Shown piece by piece: positions 28,095 through 36,129 of a DNA stretch of 64,000 bases. Where the stretch lies: NCBI GenBank assembly GCA_017308475.1, contig JAFKEU010000004.1:434001-498000 (forward strand), in the 5' to 3' direction. The stretch comes from Alphaproteobacteria bacterium (lineage in GTDB: Bacteria; Pseudomonadota; Alphaproteobacteria; Micropepsales; Micropepsaceae). Position 1 is the first letter of the stretch. Every line of letters starts with the position of its first letter. The notes beneath the pieces were generated by a model. That model was not told where the DNA came from, ran no database searches, and saw only the letters and a program-made list of their open reading frames with translations. Position numbers and translations under genes: made by a program.

Positions 28095-28648
28095 ACCGGC
28101 AAATCATTCGCCTGGCCCTGGACCTGGGGCCACTGCTGATCTTTTTCGGCAGCTTCAAATATTTCGGCATTTTCGGGGCAACGGCCGCGTTCATGGTCGC
28201 GGTGCTGGCGGCGCTGGCCATCGGCTGGTGGATCGAGCGGCGCATATCGCCCATGCCGCTGTTTACCGCCGTGCTGGTGGTGATCTTCGGCGGGCTGACG
28301 CTCTATTTGCAGAACGACATCTTCATAAAGATGAAGCCGACCGTGCTCTATGCGTTTTTTGGCGCACTGCTGCTGGCGGGACTTTCCTTCAACCGCCTGT
28401 TCATCAAATATATTTTCGCACAGGCCTTCGAGCTCACGGAAACCGGCTGGAAGAAGCTGACGGTCCGCTGGGGGCTTTTCTTCCTTGCGCTCGCTGCGGC
28501 CAATGAGGCGGTGTGGCGTTCCACCAGCACCGATACATGGGTTTCCTTCAAGGTGTGGGGCATCCTGCCGCTGATCTTCCTGTTCGCATTGGCACAGACG
28601 CCGCTGGTGATGAAACATCAGGCACACAGCGGAAAGAATGACGCCTGA
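28091..28648 (+). CDS. yciB: Inner-membrane septation protein A (YciB/IspZ)
   Basis: A 185-residue membrane protein with about five hydrophobic segments. Family segments: LDLGPLLIFFGSFKYFGIFG near the start, LYLQNDIFIKMKPTVLYAFF in the middle and WGLFFLALAAANEAVWR. The YciB/IspZ family affects septation and envelope integrity. It overlaps ftsY by four bases (ATGA) and ends the dapF-mtaB-ftsY-yciB run. Confidence 0.94.
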   Translation: MNRQIIRLALDLGPLLIFFGSFKYFGIFGATAAFMVAVLAALAIGWWIERRISPMPLFTAVLVVIFGGLTLYLQNDIFIKMKPTVLYAFFGALLLAGLSFNRLFIKYIFAQAFELTETGWKKLTVRWGLFFLALAAANEAVWRSTSTDTWVSFKVWGILPLIFLFALAQTPLVMKHQAHSGKNDA

Positions 28649-29007
28649 TCCGGGGCAACCCACCGGACCGTATGCGGACTTTCTTCTCAATCCGTGAGGC
28701 GCGCGACAACAAATGGGGCTCGCGGCCCGACACATACCATGATTTGTGTTTCGCAGCGGCACACGCACGCAAGCGCGAAATTCTCAATTTTTTCCTTGGA
28801 CAATCCGCGGAACGCGCGGGCAGCGGATTGCAATATGCAACGGAAAAAAATTTGCGCATGGACTTTGGCGTTCAAACCAAGTTTAACTCGCCTTGAGAGC
28901 CGCTCATTTCGTGCAGGCTGGACCGGACGCTTGGAGCACTGCTCAGGTTCGGTTCATGCGCCAAAAAGAAGATGCGCAGTTCGCCAGATTGGAAATCGGG
29001 GGTACTG
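28649..29007. other. 359-bp intergenic region, AT-richer
   Basis: No convincing gene is seen. Base composition falls below the surroundings, with A/T runs near 28780 and 28845. Short reading frames here lack the G/C third-position bias of real genes. The region must include the promoter of the downstream MarR gene, but no clear -35/-10 pair stands out. Confidence 0.5.
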
Positions 29008-29514
29008 ATGATGAAGGGGCGCAAGGCGGGCAATGGGTTTGACCTATCCGAAGCCCCCTCCCATCTCATCCGGCGTTGCCAGCAATTCTATGGCGACCTT
29101 TATGCGCGCGAAGCCGGCGCCAAGGACCTGACCAAACAGCAATTCATCCTGCTCTGCGCGCTGGAGCAGAATGACGGCGTCAGCCAGACCGCGCTGGTGG
29201 AGATCACCGGCATCGACCGTTCGACGCTTGCCGAAATGGTGCGCCGGATGCTGGAGAAGGGTCTTCTGTCTCGCAAGCGCACAGAGGAAGACCAGCGCGC
29301 CAATGCGGTGGCGATCTCACCGTCGGGCAGGAAGGCCCTGCGCGGGGCGCGCAATGCCGCCGACCGGGCCGAACGGGCCCTGCTGGAGCCGCTGCCGATG
29401 CCGGAGCGGCAGAAGTTCGTCAAGGCGCTGAGCCAGATTGCCCAGGCGGCCGAGCAGCTGGTGGCCGATGGCGGCAAGCCGCGCCGCAACGTGCGCCGTC
29501 GCAAACTCTCGTAA
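29008..29514 (+). CDS. MarR-family transcriptional regulator
   Basis: A 168-residue winged-helix regulator. Typical MarR features: LTKQQFILLCALEQNDGVSQ, recognition-helix region TGIDRSTLAEMVRRMLEKGL, and the wing SRKRTEEDQRANAVAISPSG. The C-terminus is basic (PRRNVRRRKLS). Tandem ATGs at 29008 and 29011 are possible starts. Its target is unknown; no divergent partner gene is adjacent. Confidence 0.92.
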   Translation: MMKGRKAGNGFDLSEAPSHLIRRCQQFYGDLYAREAGAKDLTKQQFILLCALEQNDGVSQTALVEITGIDRSTLAEMVRRMLEKGLLSRKRTEEDQRANAVAISPSGRKALRGARNAADRAERALLEPLPMPERQKFVKALSQIAQAAEQLVADGGKPRRNVRRRKLS

Positions 29515-29522
29515 AGTCTGCC

Positions 29523-29780
29523 CTAGACCGTGATGTCGATATGCTGGCCCAGCCGGGCGGGCGCATTGCCCTGTGGGCTGGCGGCCAACGTGGGCGCCTG
29601 CGGAGCCACCTGTTTCAGCGGCAGGGGCGCGAAACCGTCGGCGGCCGCGCTCAGCGCCGGGGCAGACGACGCCTGTTGGGAAGGCTGAGCGGGGTTCTGC
29701 GCCTTGATCTGGGCCTGGAAGCGCGCCTGCGCCTCGCGGGCGGCGGCCTGGGCGGCAATGAGAGAGCTGGACACCTGCAT
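29523..29780 (-). CDS. Hypothetical Ala/Gln-rich protein
   Basis: An 85-residue ORF, MQVSSSLIAAQAAAREAQAR..., rich in Ala, Gln and Pro, low in charged residues at the centre and ending in GQHIDITV. Codon third positions are G/C-rich. There is no signal peptide or transmembrane segment and I do not recognise a family. It converges with the MarR gene with an 8-bp gap. The ribosome site is weak. Confidence 0.5.
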   Translation of the reverse strand: MQVSSSLIAAQAAAREAQARFQAQIKAQNPAQPSQQASSAPALSAAADGFAPLPLKQVAPQAPTLAASPQGNAPARLGQHIDITV

Positions 29781-29850
29781 GGCGCCAACATTGTCAAAAC
29801 AGGGTTAGGAAAGTGCTAATTGACCGCTTGCGGCGGGCGCGCTGCGCGGC

Positions 29851-30390
29851 TCAGGAGCCTTTGGCGGCGGCGATGGCGGGCATCACCTGGCTGGCCATCA
29901 CGTCATCGGTCAGCGGGCCCACATATTTGAACCTCACCACGCCCTTGCCGTCGACCACGAAAGTCTCGGGCACGCCATAGACACCCCATTCGATCGAGGC
30001 GCGGCCGTCATCGTCGCGTGCGATCCTGGAGAAGGGATTGCCGACCTCGTTCAGGAAGGCGCGGGCGGCTGCGGGCTTGTCCTTCTGCACCAGGCCATAC
30101 AGCGCCACGCCGGGCAGGTTGGACATGGCGGCAAGCTGGCTGGTCTCGGTGCGGCAGGGCGCGCACCAGGAAGCGAAGACGTTGATCACGCTGACATGGC
30201 CGGCCGAGAGATCGGCCGGGGTGAAGGCCGCGGTCTGGCTGTCCAGCGCCGGCAGGACCAGCCGCGGCGCCGGTTTGTTCAGCAGCGCCGAGGGAATGAT
30301 GTCGGGGGCGGGCGCCCACAGGCTGCGGAACAGGAAATAGGCCAGCACCGCGAAGCCGGCGATGGGCAGGATGAATATCCAGCGCTTCAT
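29851..30390 (-). CDS. ccmG: Thiol:disulfide interchange protein CcmG/DsbE
   Basis: A 179-residue membrane-anchored thioredoxin. One N-terminal helix is followed by a thioredoxin domain with the active site WCAPC (C76, C79) and the cis-proline region VYGVPETFVVDG. It reduces apocytochrome cysteines for heme attachment. The ATG overlaps the ccmD stop (ATGA). It is the last gene of the ccmABCDG cluster. Confidence 0.95.
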   Translation of the reverse strand: MKRWIFILPIAGFAVLAYFLFRSLWAPAPDIIPSALLNKPAPRLVLPALDSQTAAFTPADLSAGHVSVINVFASWCAPCRTETSQLAAMSNLPGVALYGLVQKDKPAAARAFLNEVGNPFSRIARDDDGRASIEWGVYGVPETFVVDGKGVVRFKYVGPLTDDVMASQVMPAIAAAKGS

Positions 30391-30560
30391 GATTTGCTCT
30401 CCGGCGCGCCCTTTTCCAGGGCCAGGAGGCGCCGCTTGGCGCGGCGCCAGGCCCAGAGGGTCCAGGCCGTCATGCCGCCCAGCGCCACCGCGGACACGGC
30501 ATAGGCGGGCCAGATGAAGTTGCTGTAGGGGCCCAGATCGAACATTGGGTCGAACATCAT
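30387..30560 (-). CDS. ccmD: Heme exporter protein CcmD
   Basis: A 57-residue protein with a single membrane helix (FIWPAYAVSAVALGGMTAW) and a basic tail (RRAKRRLLALEK), as expected for CcmD, which helps release holo-CcmE from CcmABC. It overlaps ccmC by four bases and ccmG by four bases. Its small size makes it easy to miss, but position and topology agree. Confidence 0.9.
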   Translation of the reverse strand: MMFDPMFDLGPYSNFIWPAYAVSAVALGGMTAWTLWAWRRAKRRLLALEKGAPESKS

Positions 30561-31267
30561 GCCGGCCCCTGCATGAGGCTGCGCGCACGCCGTTCCACAA
30601 TGGCGGTCTGGATGCGGATCAGCCACAGGGTGACGAACAGAAGCATATAGCCGGCCATCATGGTCAGCAGCGGCCACAGGAAGACCGGCGCCAGATTGCC
30701 GCTCATGATGCTTTCGCCCTGGTGCAGCGTGTTCCACCAGTCGACCGAGAATTTGATGATGGGGATGTTCACCGCCCCCACCAGTGCCAGGACGGCGGCG
30801 GCGCGCGCGGCTTTCGTCTCGTCTTCGATGGCGCTCCACAGCGCCATGTAGCCCAGATAGAGGAACAGCAGCAGCAGGAAGCTGGTCAGCCGCGCGTCCC
30901 ACACCCAATAGGTGCCCCACATCGGCTTGCCCCACAGCGAACCGGTGATCAGGCCCAGGGCGGTGAACATCGCGCCAAGCGGGGCGGCGGCGCGCGCGGC
31001 GGTGTCCGACAAAGGATGGCGCCACACCAGCGACAGAAGCGAGCAGACCGCGATGGCACCATAGGCGCTCATCGCAACCGTGGCGGCCGGGACATGGATG
31101 AACATGATCAGCACGGTCATGCCCTGCTGGTAGTCGGGCGGCACCTGGAAACCCATGATGAGGCCAGCGGTCAGCGCGATCACGGTGGCCGCCGCCACAT
31201 AAGGCAGCACCGCGCCGGACAGGCGCATGAACATCGCGGGGTTCGCATAGCGGAACAGGAACTGCAT
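30557..31267 (-). CDS. ccmC: Heme exporter protein CcmC
   Basis: A 236-residue protein with six membrane helices. The tryptophan-rich heme-handling motif is WGTYWVWDARLTS, preceded by FIHVPAATVAMSAYG and followed by WWNTLHQGESI, which carry the conserved histidines. It transfers heme to CcmE. It starts 4 bp after ccmB. Confidence 0.96.
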   Translation of the reverse strand: MQFLFRYANPAMFMRLSGAVLPYVAAATVIALTAGLIMGFQVPPDYQQGMTVLIMFIHVPAATVAMSAYGAIAVCSLLSLVWRHPLSDTAARAAAPLGAMFTALGLITGSLWGKPMWGTYWVWDARLTSFLLLLFLYLGYMALWSAIEDETKAARAAAVLALVGAVNIPIIKFSVDWWNTLHQGESIMSGNLAPVFLWPLLTMMAGYMLLFVTLWLIRIQTAIVERRARSLMQGPA

Positions 31268-31271
31268 CGCT

Positions 31272-31940
31272 TCAGCCGGACAGGTTGAGGCGGACGGAAG
31301 CCGCCGCCGCGAAGGGACTTAGCAGCACCGCCGCCAGCGAGAAAGCGCCAAGCAGTTCCAGCGGTCCCAAGGGTGAAAATCCGTCCATTTTCGCGGCCAC
31401 CGCGCCCGCGCCAAAGATGACGGCGGGGGACAGGAGCGGCAGGATGATCAGGGGCAGGATCAGTCCGCCGCGCCGCAATGACAGGGTGAGAGACGCGCCG
31501 ATGGCGCCAATGGCGCTGACCGCCGGGGTTCCGATCAGGAGCGAGAGAAACAGGGTGAGGGTTGCATCCCCCGGCAGGTTGAACATCAGCGCCAGCAGGG
31601 GCGACAGGACCGTCAGGGGCAGGCCGGTGGAGAGCCAGTGGGCGGCGATCTTGGCGAAGCTGGTCAGCTCCAGCGGCAGGGGGGCCAGCGCGATCAGTTC
31701 CAGGCTGCCATCGTCATAATCGCCCTGGAACAGGCGGTCGAGAGACAGCAGCGCCGCCAGCACCGCGCCCACCCACAGGATGCCGCCTGCCACGCGGGCC
31801 AGCAGCTTCAGGTCGGCGCCGATGCCCAGCGGCACCAGCGTGGCGACCAGGGCGAAAAAACTGAGCGCCAGGGCCGCGCCGCCGCCCGAGCGTGTTGCCA
31901 GCTTCATGTCGCGGACGAGAAGGCAGAGGAACGGGCTCAC
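31272..31940 (-). CDS. ccmB: Heme exporter protein CcmB
   Basis: A 222-residue membrane subunit of the CcmAB ABC transporter with six hydrophobic segments. Family features are the N-terminal LVRDMKLATRSGGGAALALS and GILWVGAVLAALLSLDRLF, and YDDGSLELI shortly after. It overlaps ccmA by four bases. Confidence 0.95.
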   Translation of the reverse strand: MSPFLCLLVRDMKLATRSGGGAALALSFFALVATLVPLGIGADLKLLARVAGGILWVGAVLAALLSLDRLFQGDYDDGSLELIALAPLPLELTSFAKIAAHWLSTGLPLTVLSPLLALMFNLPGDATLTLFLSLLIGTPAVSAIGAIGASLTLSLRRGGLILPLIILPLLSPAVIFGAGAVAAKMDGFSPLGPLELLGAFSLAAVLLSPFAAAASVRLNLSG

Positions 31941-32545
31941 AGCTTGAGACTCTCATTGCCCAGACCAAGCGGGTCATGGGTGGCGGCCACCACCATGCCG
32001 CCACTGCCGCAATGGATCGCCATCAGGCGGCCGATCATCGCCTGTCCCGCCGCGTCCAGCGCCGCGAAGGGCTCGTCCAGCAACCATAGGGGCCGGTTCG
32101 ACACCACCAACCGCGCCAGCGCCAGGCGGCGCTTCTGGCCCGCGGACAGGTAGCGACAGGGTAGATCGCGCTGGCGGGTCAGGCCAACCTGTTCCAAGAC
32201 ATCCTCCTCCCCCGTGCGCGCAGCGGCATAAAGCTGGCTGTAGAAGCGAAGCTGCTCGATCACGGTGAACTGGGGCTTCAGACCATCTTGGTGGCCGAGC
32301 CAGCCGATGAAGCGGCCGCGCTCTTCGGCGTCGGTGATGGCCTTGCCGTCTTCAGTGAGCGTCAGCGTGCCGGCGGCGGGCGCCAGAAAGCCCGCGATCA
32401 GCCGCAACAGGCTGGTCTTGCCCGCGCCGTTGGCGCCTTCCACCGCCAGCGCCTGACCGGCCTTTACGCGAAAGGACAGGCCGTCGAACAGGCGGCGCTC
32501 CCCGCGCACGCAGGCCAGCTTTTCGGCGGTGAGACTGGATATCAT
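31937..32545 (-). CDS. ccmA: Heme exporter ATP-binding protein CcmA
   Basis: A 202-residue ABC ATPase. Walker A is GANGAGKTSLLR, the signature is LSAGQKRRLALARL, and Walker B is LWLLDEPFAALD. ATP use by CcmAB releases heme-loaded CcmE in relatives. It heads the ccmABCDG run. No ccmE, ccmF or ccmH is in the window, so the remaining maturation genes lie elsewhere. Confidence 0.96.
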   Translation of the reverse strand: MISSLTAEKLACVRGERRLFDGLSFRVKAGQALAVEGANGAGKTSLLRLIAGFLAPAAGTLTLTEDGKAITDAEERGRFIGWLGHQDGLKPQFTVIEQLRFYSQLYAAARTGEEDVLEQVGLTRQRDLPCRYLSAGQKRRLALARLVVSNRPLWLLDEPFAALDAAGQAMIGRLMAIHCGSGGMVVAATHDPLGLGNESLKL

Positions 32546-32585
32546 GGGATTTTATTACAGCGGGAGGCACCGGTTGTCGAAGGGC

Positions 32586-32843
32586 CTACTTGCCTACCAA
32601 ATTCAACCCGCACCGAGAGCAAATGCGATCCGCCCAAGGCCTATGAAACCCATACTTGTTTTGGCCAATCGGCTTTTTGCATTGCGGGCACCGCAGGAGC
32701 AGACCGTAGCCGCCGAAAACAACCACCCATCCAAACAGAATGGGCAGATGCCAAGGACGGTTCATGTCACCAATGACGACGAAAGGCATGGTTATGATCG
32801 CAGCGGCAAGCGTCAGATAGAAACGTGCTCGGAGCGACGGCAT
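32586..32843 (-). CDS. Small membrane protein with zinc-ribbon
   Basis: An 85-residue protein with two hydrophobic segments (residues ~8-25 and ~33-50) followed by a zinc-ribbon-like tail with four cysteines: C52, C55 (RCPQCKKPIG) and C75, C78 (CSRCGLNL). I do not recognise the family. The gene is lower in GC than its neighbours, suggesting separate origin. It lies upstream of ccmA on the same strand with a 40-bp gap. Confidence 0.65.
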   Translation of the reverse strand: MPSLRARFYLTLAAAIITMPFVVIGDMNRPWHLPILFGWVVVFGGYGLLLRCPQCKKPIGQNKYGFHRPWADRICSRCGLNLVGK

Positions 32844-32923
32844 GTTTGCTCACCGATCTATAGCGCCGGGAATTTTGCGACGTGGGCAGGAGCGCCGAGC
32901 GATGTGTACAGCAAACGTACATG

Positions 32924-32955
32924 AGCGAAGGCGCGACGAACTCACGGCGCAAAAG
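32924..32955 (-). repeat. Downstream sequence of phaB matching that of acnA
   Basis: Starting 7 bases after the phaB stop, this ~32-base stretch resembles 39524-39554, which lies 9 bases after the acnA stop in the same orientation. About 26 bases agree by eye, including GGCGCAAAAG. It may be a dispersed gene-end motif. Confidence 0.5.
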
Positions 32956-32962
32956 ATCCGCG

Positions 32963-33685
32963 CTAGTACATATGCTGGCCGCCGTTGATCGACATGGTCG
33001 ATCCCGTCACGAACCCGCCCTCGTCCGCCACCAGGAACAGAACGCCGCGGGCGATTTCATCGGCATGTCCCAGGCGGCCCACGGGAATGCGGGCGACGAT
33101 CTTGGCCAGCACGTCGGGCGGCACGGCGGCCACCATGTCGGTGTCGATATAGCCCGGCGCGATGGCGTTGACGGTGATGCCGGCGCGCGCGCCTTCCTGG
33201 GCCAGCGCCTTGGTGAAGCCGTGGATGCCCGACTTGGCGGCGGCGTAGTTGACCTGGCCATACTGGCCGGCCTGGCCGTTGATCGAGCCGATGTTCACGA
33301 TGCGGCCGAACTTGCGTTCGTTCATGCCGTCCCAGGCCGCCTTGCACATGTTGAAGCAGCCGCCCAGGTTGGTATCCATCACATCGTCCCAGGCGGTGCG
33401 GGTCATCTTCTTCATGGTGCCGTCGCGGGTGATGCCGGCATTGTTGACGATCACATCGACCGGGCCCCGTTCGGCCTCGATCCGCTTCACGCCCGCCACA
33501 CAGGCATCGAAATCGGATACGTCCCACTTGTAGGCGCTGATGCCGGTGCGTTCGGTGAAGGCCCTGGCGCGTTCGTCATTGCCGGCATAGTTCGCCGCAA
33601 CCGTGTAGCCTGCATTCTTGAGCGCGATCGATATCGCTTCGCCGATGCCGCGCGTGCCGCCCGTGACCACTGCTACCCGTGCCAT
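32963..33685 (-). CDS. phaB: Acetoacetyl-CoA reductase
   Basis: A 240-residue short-chain dehydrogenase making (R)-3-hydroxybutyryl-CoA for polyhydroxybutyrate. The cofactor motif is VVTGGTRGIGEAI, NNAGITRDGTMKKM and the catalytic Ser/Tyr/Lys lie in GSINGQAGQYGQVNYAAAK. IAPGYIDTDMV is typical of PhaB. It follows phaA on the same strand. The ATG at 33685 has GCGAGGGC upstream. Confidence 0.95.
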   Translation of the reverse strand: MARVAVVTGGTRGIGEAISIALKNAGYTVAANYAGNDERARAFTERTGISAYKWDVSDFDACVAGVKRIEAERGPVDVIVNNAGITRDGTMKKMTRTAWDDVMDTNLGGCFNMCKAAWDGMNERKFGRIVNIGSINGQAGQYGQVNYAAAKSGIHGFTKALAQEGARAGITVNAIAPGYIDTDMVAAVPPDVLAKIVARIPVGRLGHADEIARGVLFLVADEGGFVTGSTMSINGGQHMY

Positions 33686-33784
33686 GCCGTCTGCCCTCGC
33701 AATTTCTTGCAATGGTTGTAGGCGGCGTGTGCGACGGCTTCAACAACGTTCGATGCTGCAGGCGCGCTGTATACCGTTACGCAA

Positions 33785-33928
33785 TCAGCACTCCACGCAC
33801 ATCGCGATGCCCATGCCGCCGCCGATGCCGGGAGCGATGGCCCAGCCGGAGCACCGCAAAGGCGTCAGGCCGCGCGACCCAAAATTACCTTTCCACGCAC
33901 ATCGCGATGCCCATGCCGCCGCCGATGC
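33785..33928 (-). repeat. Duplicated 3' end of phaA with intervening element
   Basis: The last codons of phaA (33892-33928) recur exactly 100 bp downstream at 33792-33828, 37 of 37 bases identical. The duplicate encodes [11 protein letters not shown] and meets its own stop (TGA) two codons later. The bases between (about 33831-33881) contain the same hairpin element as at 9862-9907 and 45492-45647. Confidence 0.85.
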
Positions 33929-35057
33929 AGAGCGTCGCCAGGCCCTTTTTGGCATCGCGGCGGCCCATCTCGAACAGAAGGGTGGTCAGGATGCGGGCAC
34001 CGGAGGCGCCGATGGGATGGCCGATGGCGATGGCGCCGCCATTCACATTCACCTTGGCGGTGTCCCAGCCCATGTCCTTGTTCACGGCGCAGGCCTGGGC
34101 GGCGAACGCTTCATTGGCCTCCACCAGGTCCAGGTCGGCGGCCTTCCAGCCCGCCTTCTGCAGCGCCGCCCTGGAGGCGGGGATGGGGCCGGAGCCCATC
34201 ACCTTGGGATCAACGCCTGCCTGCGCCCAGGCAGCGATGCGCGCCAGGGGGGCAAGGCCACGGGCGGCGGCGTCTTTCGCGCTCATCAGCACCAGGGCGG
34301 CAGCGCCGTCATTCAGGCCGCTGGCATTGCCGGCAGTCACCGTGCCGTCCTTGGCGAAAGCGGGCTTCAGGCCCGCCACCGCCTCATAGGTCGCGCCGTC
34401 GCGGATATATTCGTCGGTGTCCACAACCGTATCGCCCCTGCGGCCCTTCACGGTGACGGCGACGATCTCGTCCTTGAACTTGCCCGCCTTCCTTGCTGCT
34501 TCCGCCTTGTTCTGGCTGGCGACGGCAAAACGATCCTGTTCCTCGCGGGTGATCTGCCATTGGGTGGCGACATTCTCGGCGGTCACGCCCATGTGATAGC
34601 CGTTGAAGATGTCCCACAATCCGTCGCGGATCATCGTGTCGATCAGCTGCATGTCGCCGAACTTCTGGCCGGCGCGCAGATAGGCGGCATGGGCCGAAAG
34701 GCTCATGCTCTCCTGGCCGCCTGCCACCACGATGCGGCTGTCGCCGCCCTGGATGGCCTGGGCGCCCAGGGCGACGGTACGAAGGCCCGAGCCGCAGACC
34801 ATGTTGATGCCCCAGGCAGGGGTATCGATTGGAAGCCCGGCGGCGATGGAGGCCTGGCGGGCGGGGTTCTGCCCCTGGGCGGCGGTCAACACCTGGCCCA
34901 GGATCACTTCGGTCACCTCCCCCGCCGCGACCCCGGCCCGTTCCAGCGCGCCACGGATGGCCACTTCGCCCAGCTTGTGGGCGGGAAGCGTGGCGAATGC
35001 TCCATTGAAGGAACCCACCGGCGTGCGGGCGGCAGACACGATCACGACGTCTTCCAT
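33885..35057 (-). CDS. phaA: Acetyl-CoA C-acetyltransferase (beta-ketothiolase)
   Basis: A 390-residue thiolase condensing two acetyl-CoA. Active-site features: nucleophilic Cys in [14 protein letters not shown], the NEAFAAQA segment, His in [14 protein letters not shown] and the second Cys in [22 protein letters not shown] precedes the ATG. With phaB it supplies polyhydroxybutyrate precursors; phaC is not in the window. phaR is divergent upstream. Confidence 0.96.
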   Translation of the reverse strand: MEDVVIVSAARTPVGSFNGAFATLPAHKLGEVAIRGALERAGVAAGEVTEVILGQVLTAAQGQNPARQASIAAGLPIDTPAWGINMVCGSGLRTVALGAQAIQGGDSRIVVAGGQESMSLSAHAAYLRAGQKFGDMQLIDTMIRDGLWDIFNGYHMGVTAENVATQWQITREEQDRFAVASQNKAEAARKAGKFKDEIVAVTVKGRRGDTVVDTDEYIRDGATYEAVAGLKPAFAKDGTVTAGNASGLNDGAAALVLMSAKDAAARGLAPLARIAAWAQAGVDPKVMGSGPIPASRAALQKAGWKAADLDLVEANEAFAAQACAVNKDMGWDTAKVNVNGGAIAIGHPIGASGARILTTLLFEMGRRDAKKGLATLCIGGGMGIAMCVER

Positions 35058-35119
35058 TGGGGACCTCCAGCGCGAATATCGGGTCTTATGTAGCCCAAAA
35101 TGCCGCGATTGCGAGCCCT

Positions 35120-35132
35120 GGTTACCGTAACC
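35120..35132. promoter_or_regulatory. Palindrome GGTTACCGTAACC between phaA and phaR
   Basis: A 13-base palindrome with 6-bp arms lies 63 bp upstream of phaA and about 147 bp upstream of phaR, in the divergent promoter region. It could be an operator for one or both genes. It does not resemble the TTGC-rich sites reported for PhaR, so the regulator is unknown. Confidence 0.4.
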
Positions 35133-35278
35133 GGATTTCCCTTTTGCGACAGCGAGTTATGCGCGCGGCGCCCCGGGGCAATGCTGCGACTGCTAAAATC
35201 GGGCTGGACACGGGCACTTGGGGATGTTGTCCTTGTCTTTCAGCGGCATAGGCCGCTGCCATGGGAGTTGGGGAACAC

Positions 35279-35851
35279 GTGTCTGAAGAAAAATCCAAGG
35301 CCGAAGGCCCGGTCATCATCAAAAAATATGCCAATCGACGGCTCTACAATACGCAGACGTCCAGCTACGTGACGCTCGACCACCTGGCGGCCATGGTCAA
35401 GGAGGGGACGGAATTCGAGGTGCAGGATGCACGCACGGGCGAGGACATCACCCGCAGCGTGCTGACACAGATCATCTTCGAGGAAGAGGCCAAGGGCCAG
35501 TCCTTGCTGCCGATAAAGTTCCTGCGCCAGCTGATCCGCTTCTATGGCGACTCCTTGCAGACCTTCGTGCCCGGCTATCTGGACATGAGCATGGAGAGCT
35601 TCACCAAGAACCAGGGTGCCATGCGAGACCGCATCGCCGAGGCACTCGGCGGCGGCAACCAGATGATCGAGAACATGACGCGCCAGAACCTGGCCCTGTT
35701 CGAAAACGCCATGGCCATGTTCACGCCCTTTGGCGGCAAGGCGGCCGAACCCAAAGCTGCCGCCAAGCCGTCGGCCGACGAGGTCGCCGACCTCAAGGAA
35801 GAAGTCGAACAGATGCGCAAGCAGCTTGCCGAGCTGAGCCAGCGCAAGTGA
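35279..35851 (+). CDS. phaR: Polyhydroxyalkanoate synthesis regulator PhaR
   Basis: A ~190-residue regulator. The N-terminal DNA-binding PHB/PHA accumulation domain is clear: IIKKYANRRLYNTQTSSYVT and LTQIIFEEEAKGQSLLPIKF. The C-terminal part is helical with a possible coiled coil (ADLKEEVEQMRKQLAELSQ). PhaR binds PHB granules and represses phasin genes in relatives. I prefer the GTG at 35279 with GGGGAACAC upstream; an ATG at 35261 adds six residues. It is divergent from phaAB. Confidence 0.93.
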   Translation: MSEEKSKAEGPVIIKKYANRRLYNTQTSSYVTLDHLAAMVKEGTEFEVQDARTGEDITRSVLTQIIFEEEAKGQSLLPIKFLRQLIRFYGDSLQTFVPGYLDMSMESFTKNQGAMRDRIAEALGGGNQMIENMTRQNLALFENAMAMFTPFGGKAAEPKAAAKPSADEVADLKEEVEQMRKQLAELSQRK

Positions 35852-36123
35852 CACCCCGTCCCGGGGGGGCGCATGCGGTTCTGATCGTGGTTCTGGCCCT
35901 TCTGGCCGGATGCGCGGGCCCCATGGGGCGGCGCGAAGCGGAAGGTTATGCCTCGCGGCGCCTGGCGCGCTTCTGCGGCACAGCCTGCGGCAGCTATCAC
36001 ATCACCGGCGCCCAGCGCATGCAGGATCGCTGGCTGGTGGATTTCGATTCCCCCCGCCACAAGCTGTCGGTGCTGGTGAACGATGGCGGCAACACCGAAG
36101 TCACGGTGTGGGACAAGCGATAG
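35848..36123 (+). CDS. Small lipoprotein
   Basis: A 91-residue protein with a hydrophobic leader and lipobox LLAGC (Cys22), so probably a lipid-anchored envelope protein. The mature part is a compact domain with two cysteines (FCGTACGSYHI) and ends QNTEVTVWDKR-like (seen as NTEVTVWDKR). The start is GTG overlapping the phaR stop (GTGA), so the two genes are coupled. I do not recognise a family. Confidence 0.75.
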   Translation: MTPRPGGAHAVLIVVLALLAGCAGPMGRREAEGYASRRLARFCGTACGSYHITGAQRMQDRWLVDFDSPRHKLSVLVNDGGNTEVTVWDKR

Positions 36124-36129
36124 CGGCGG

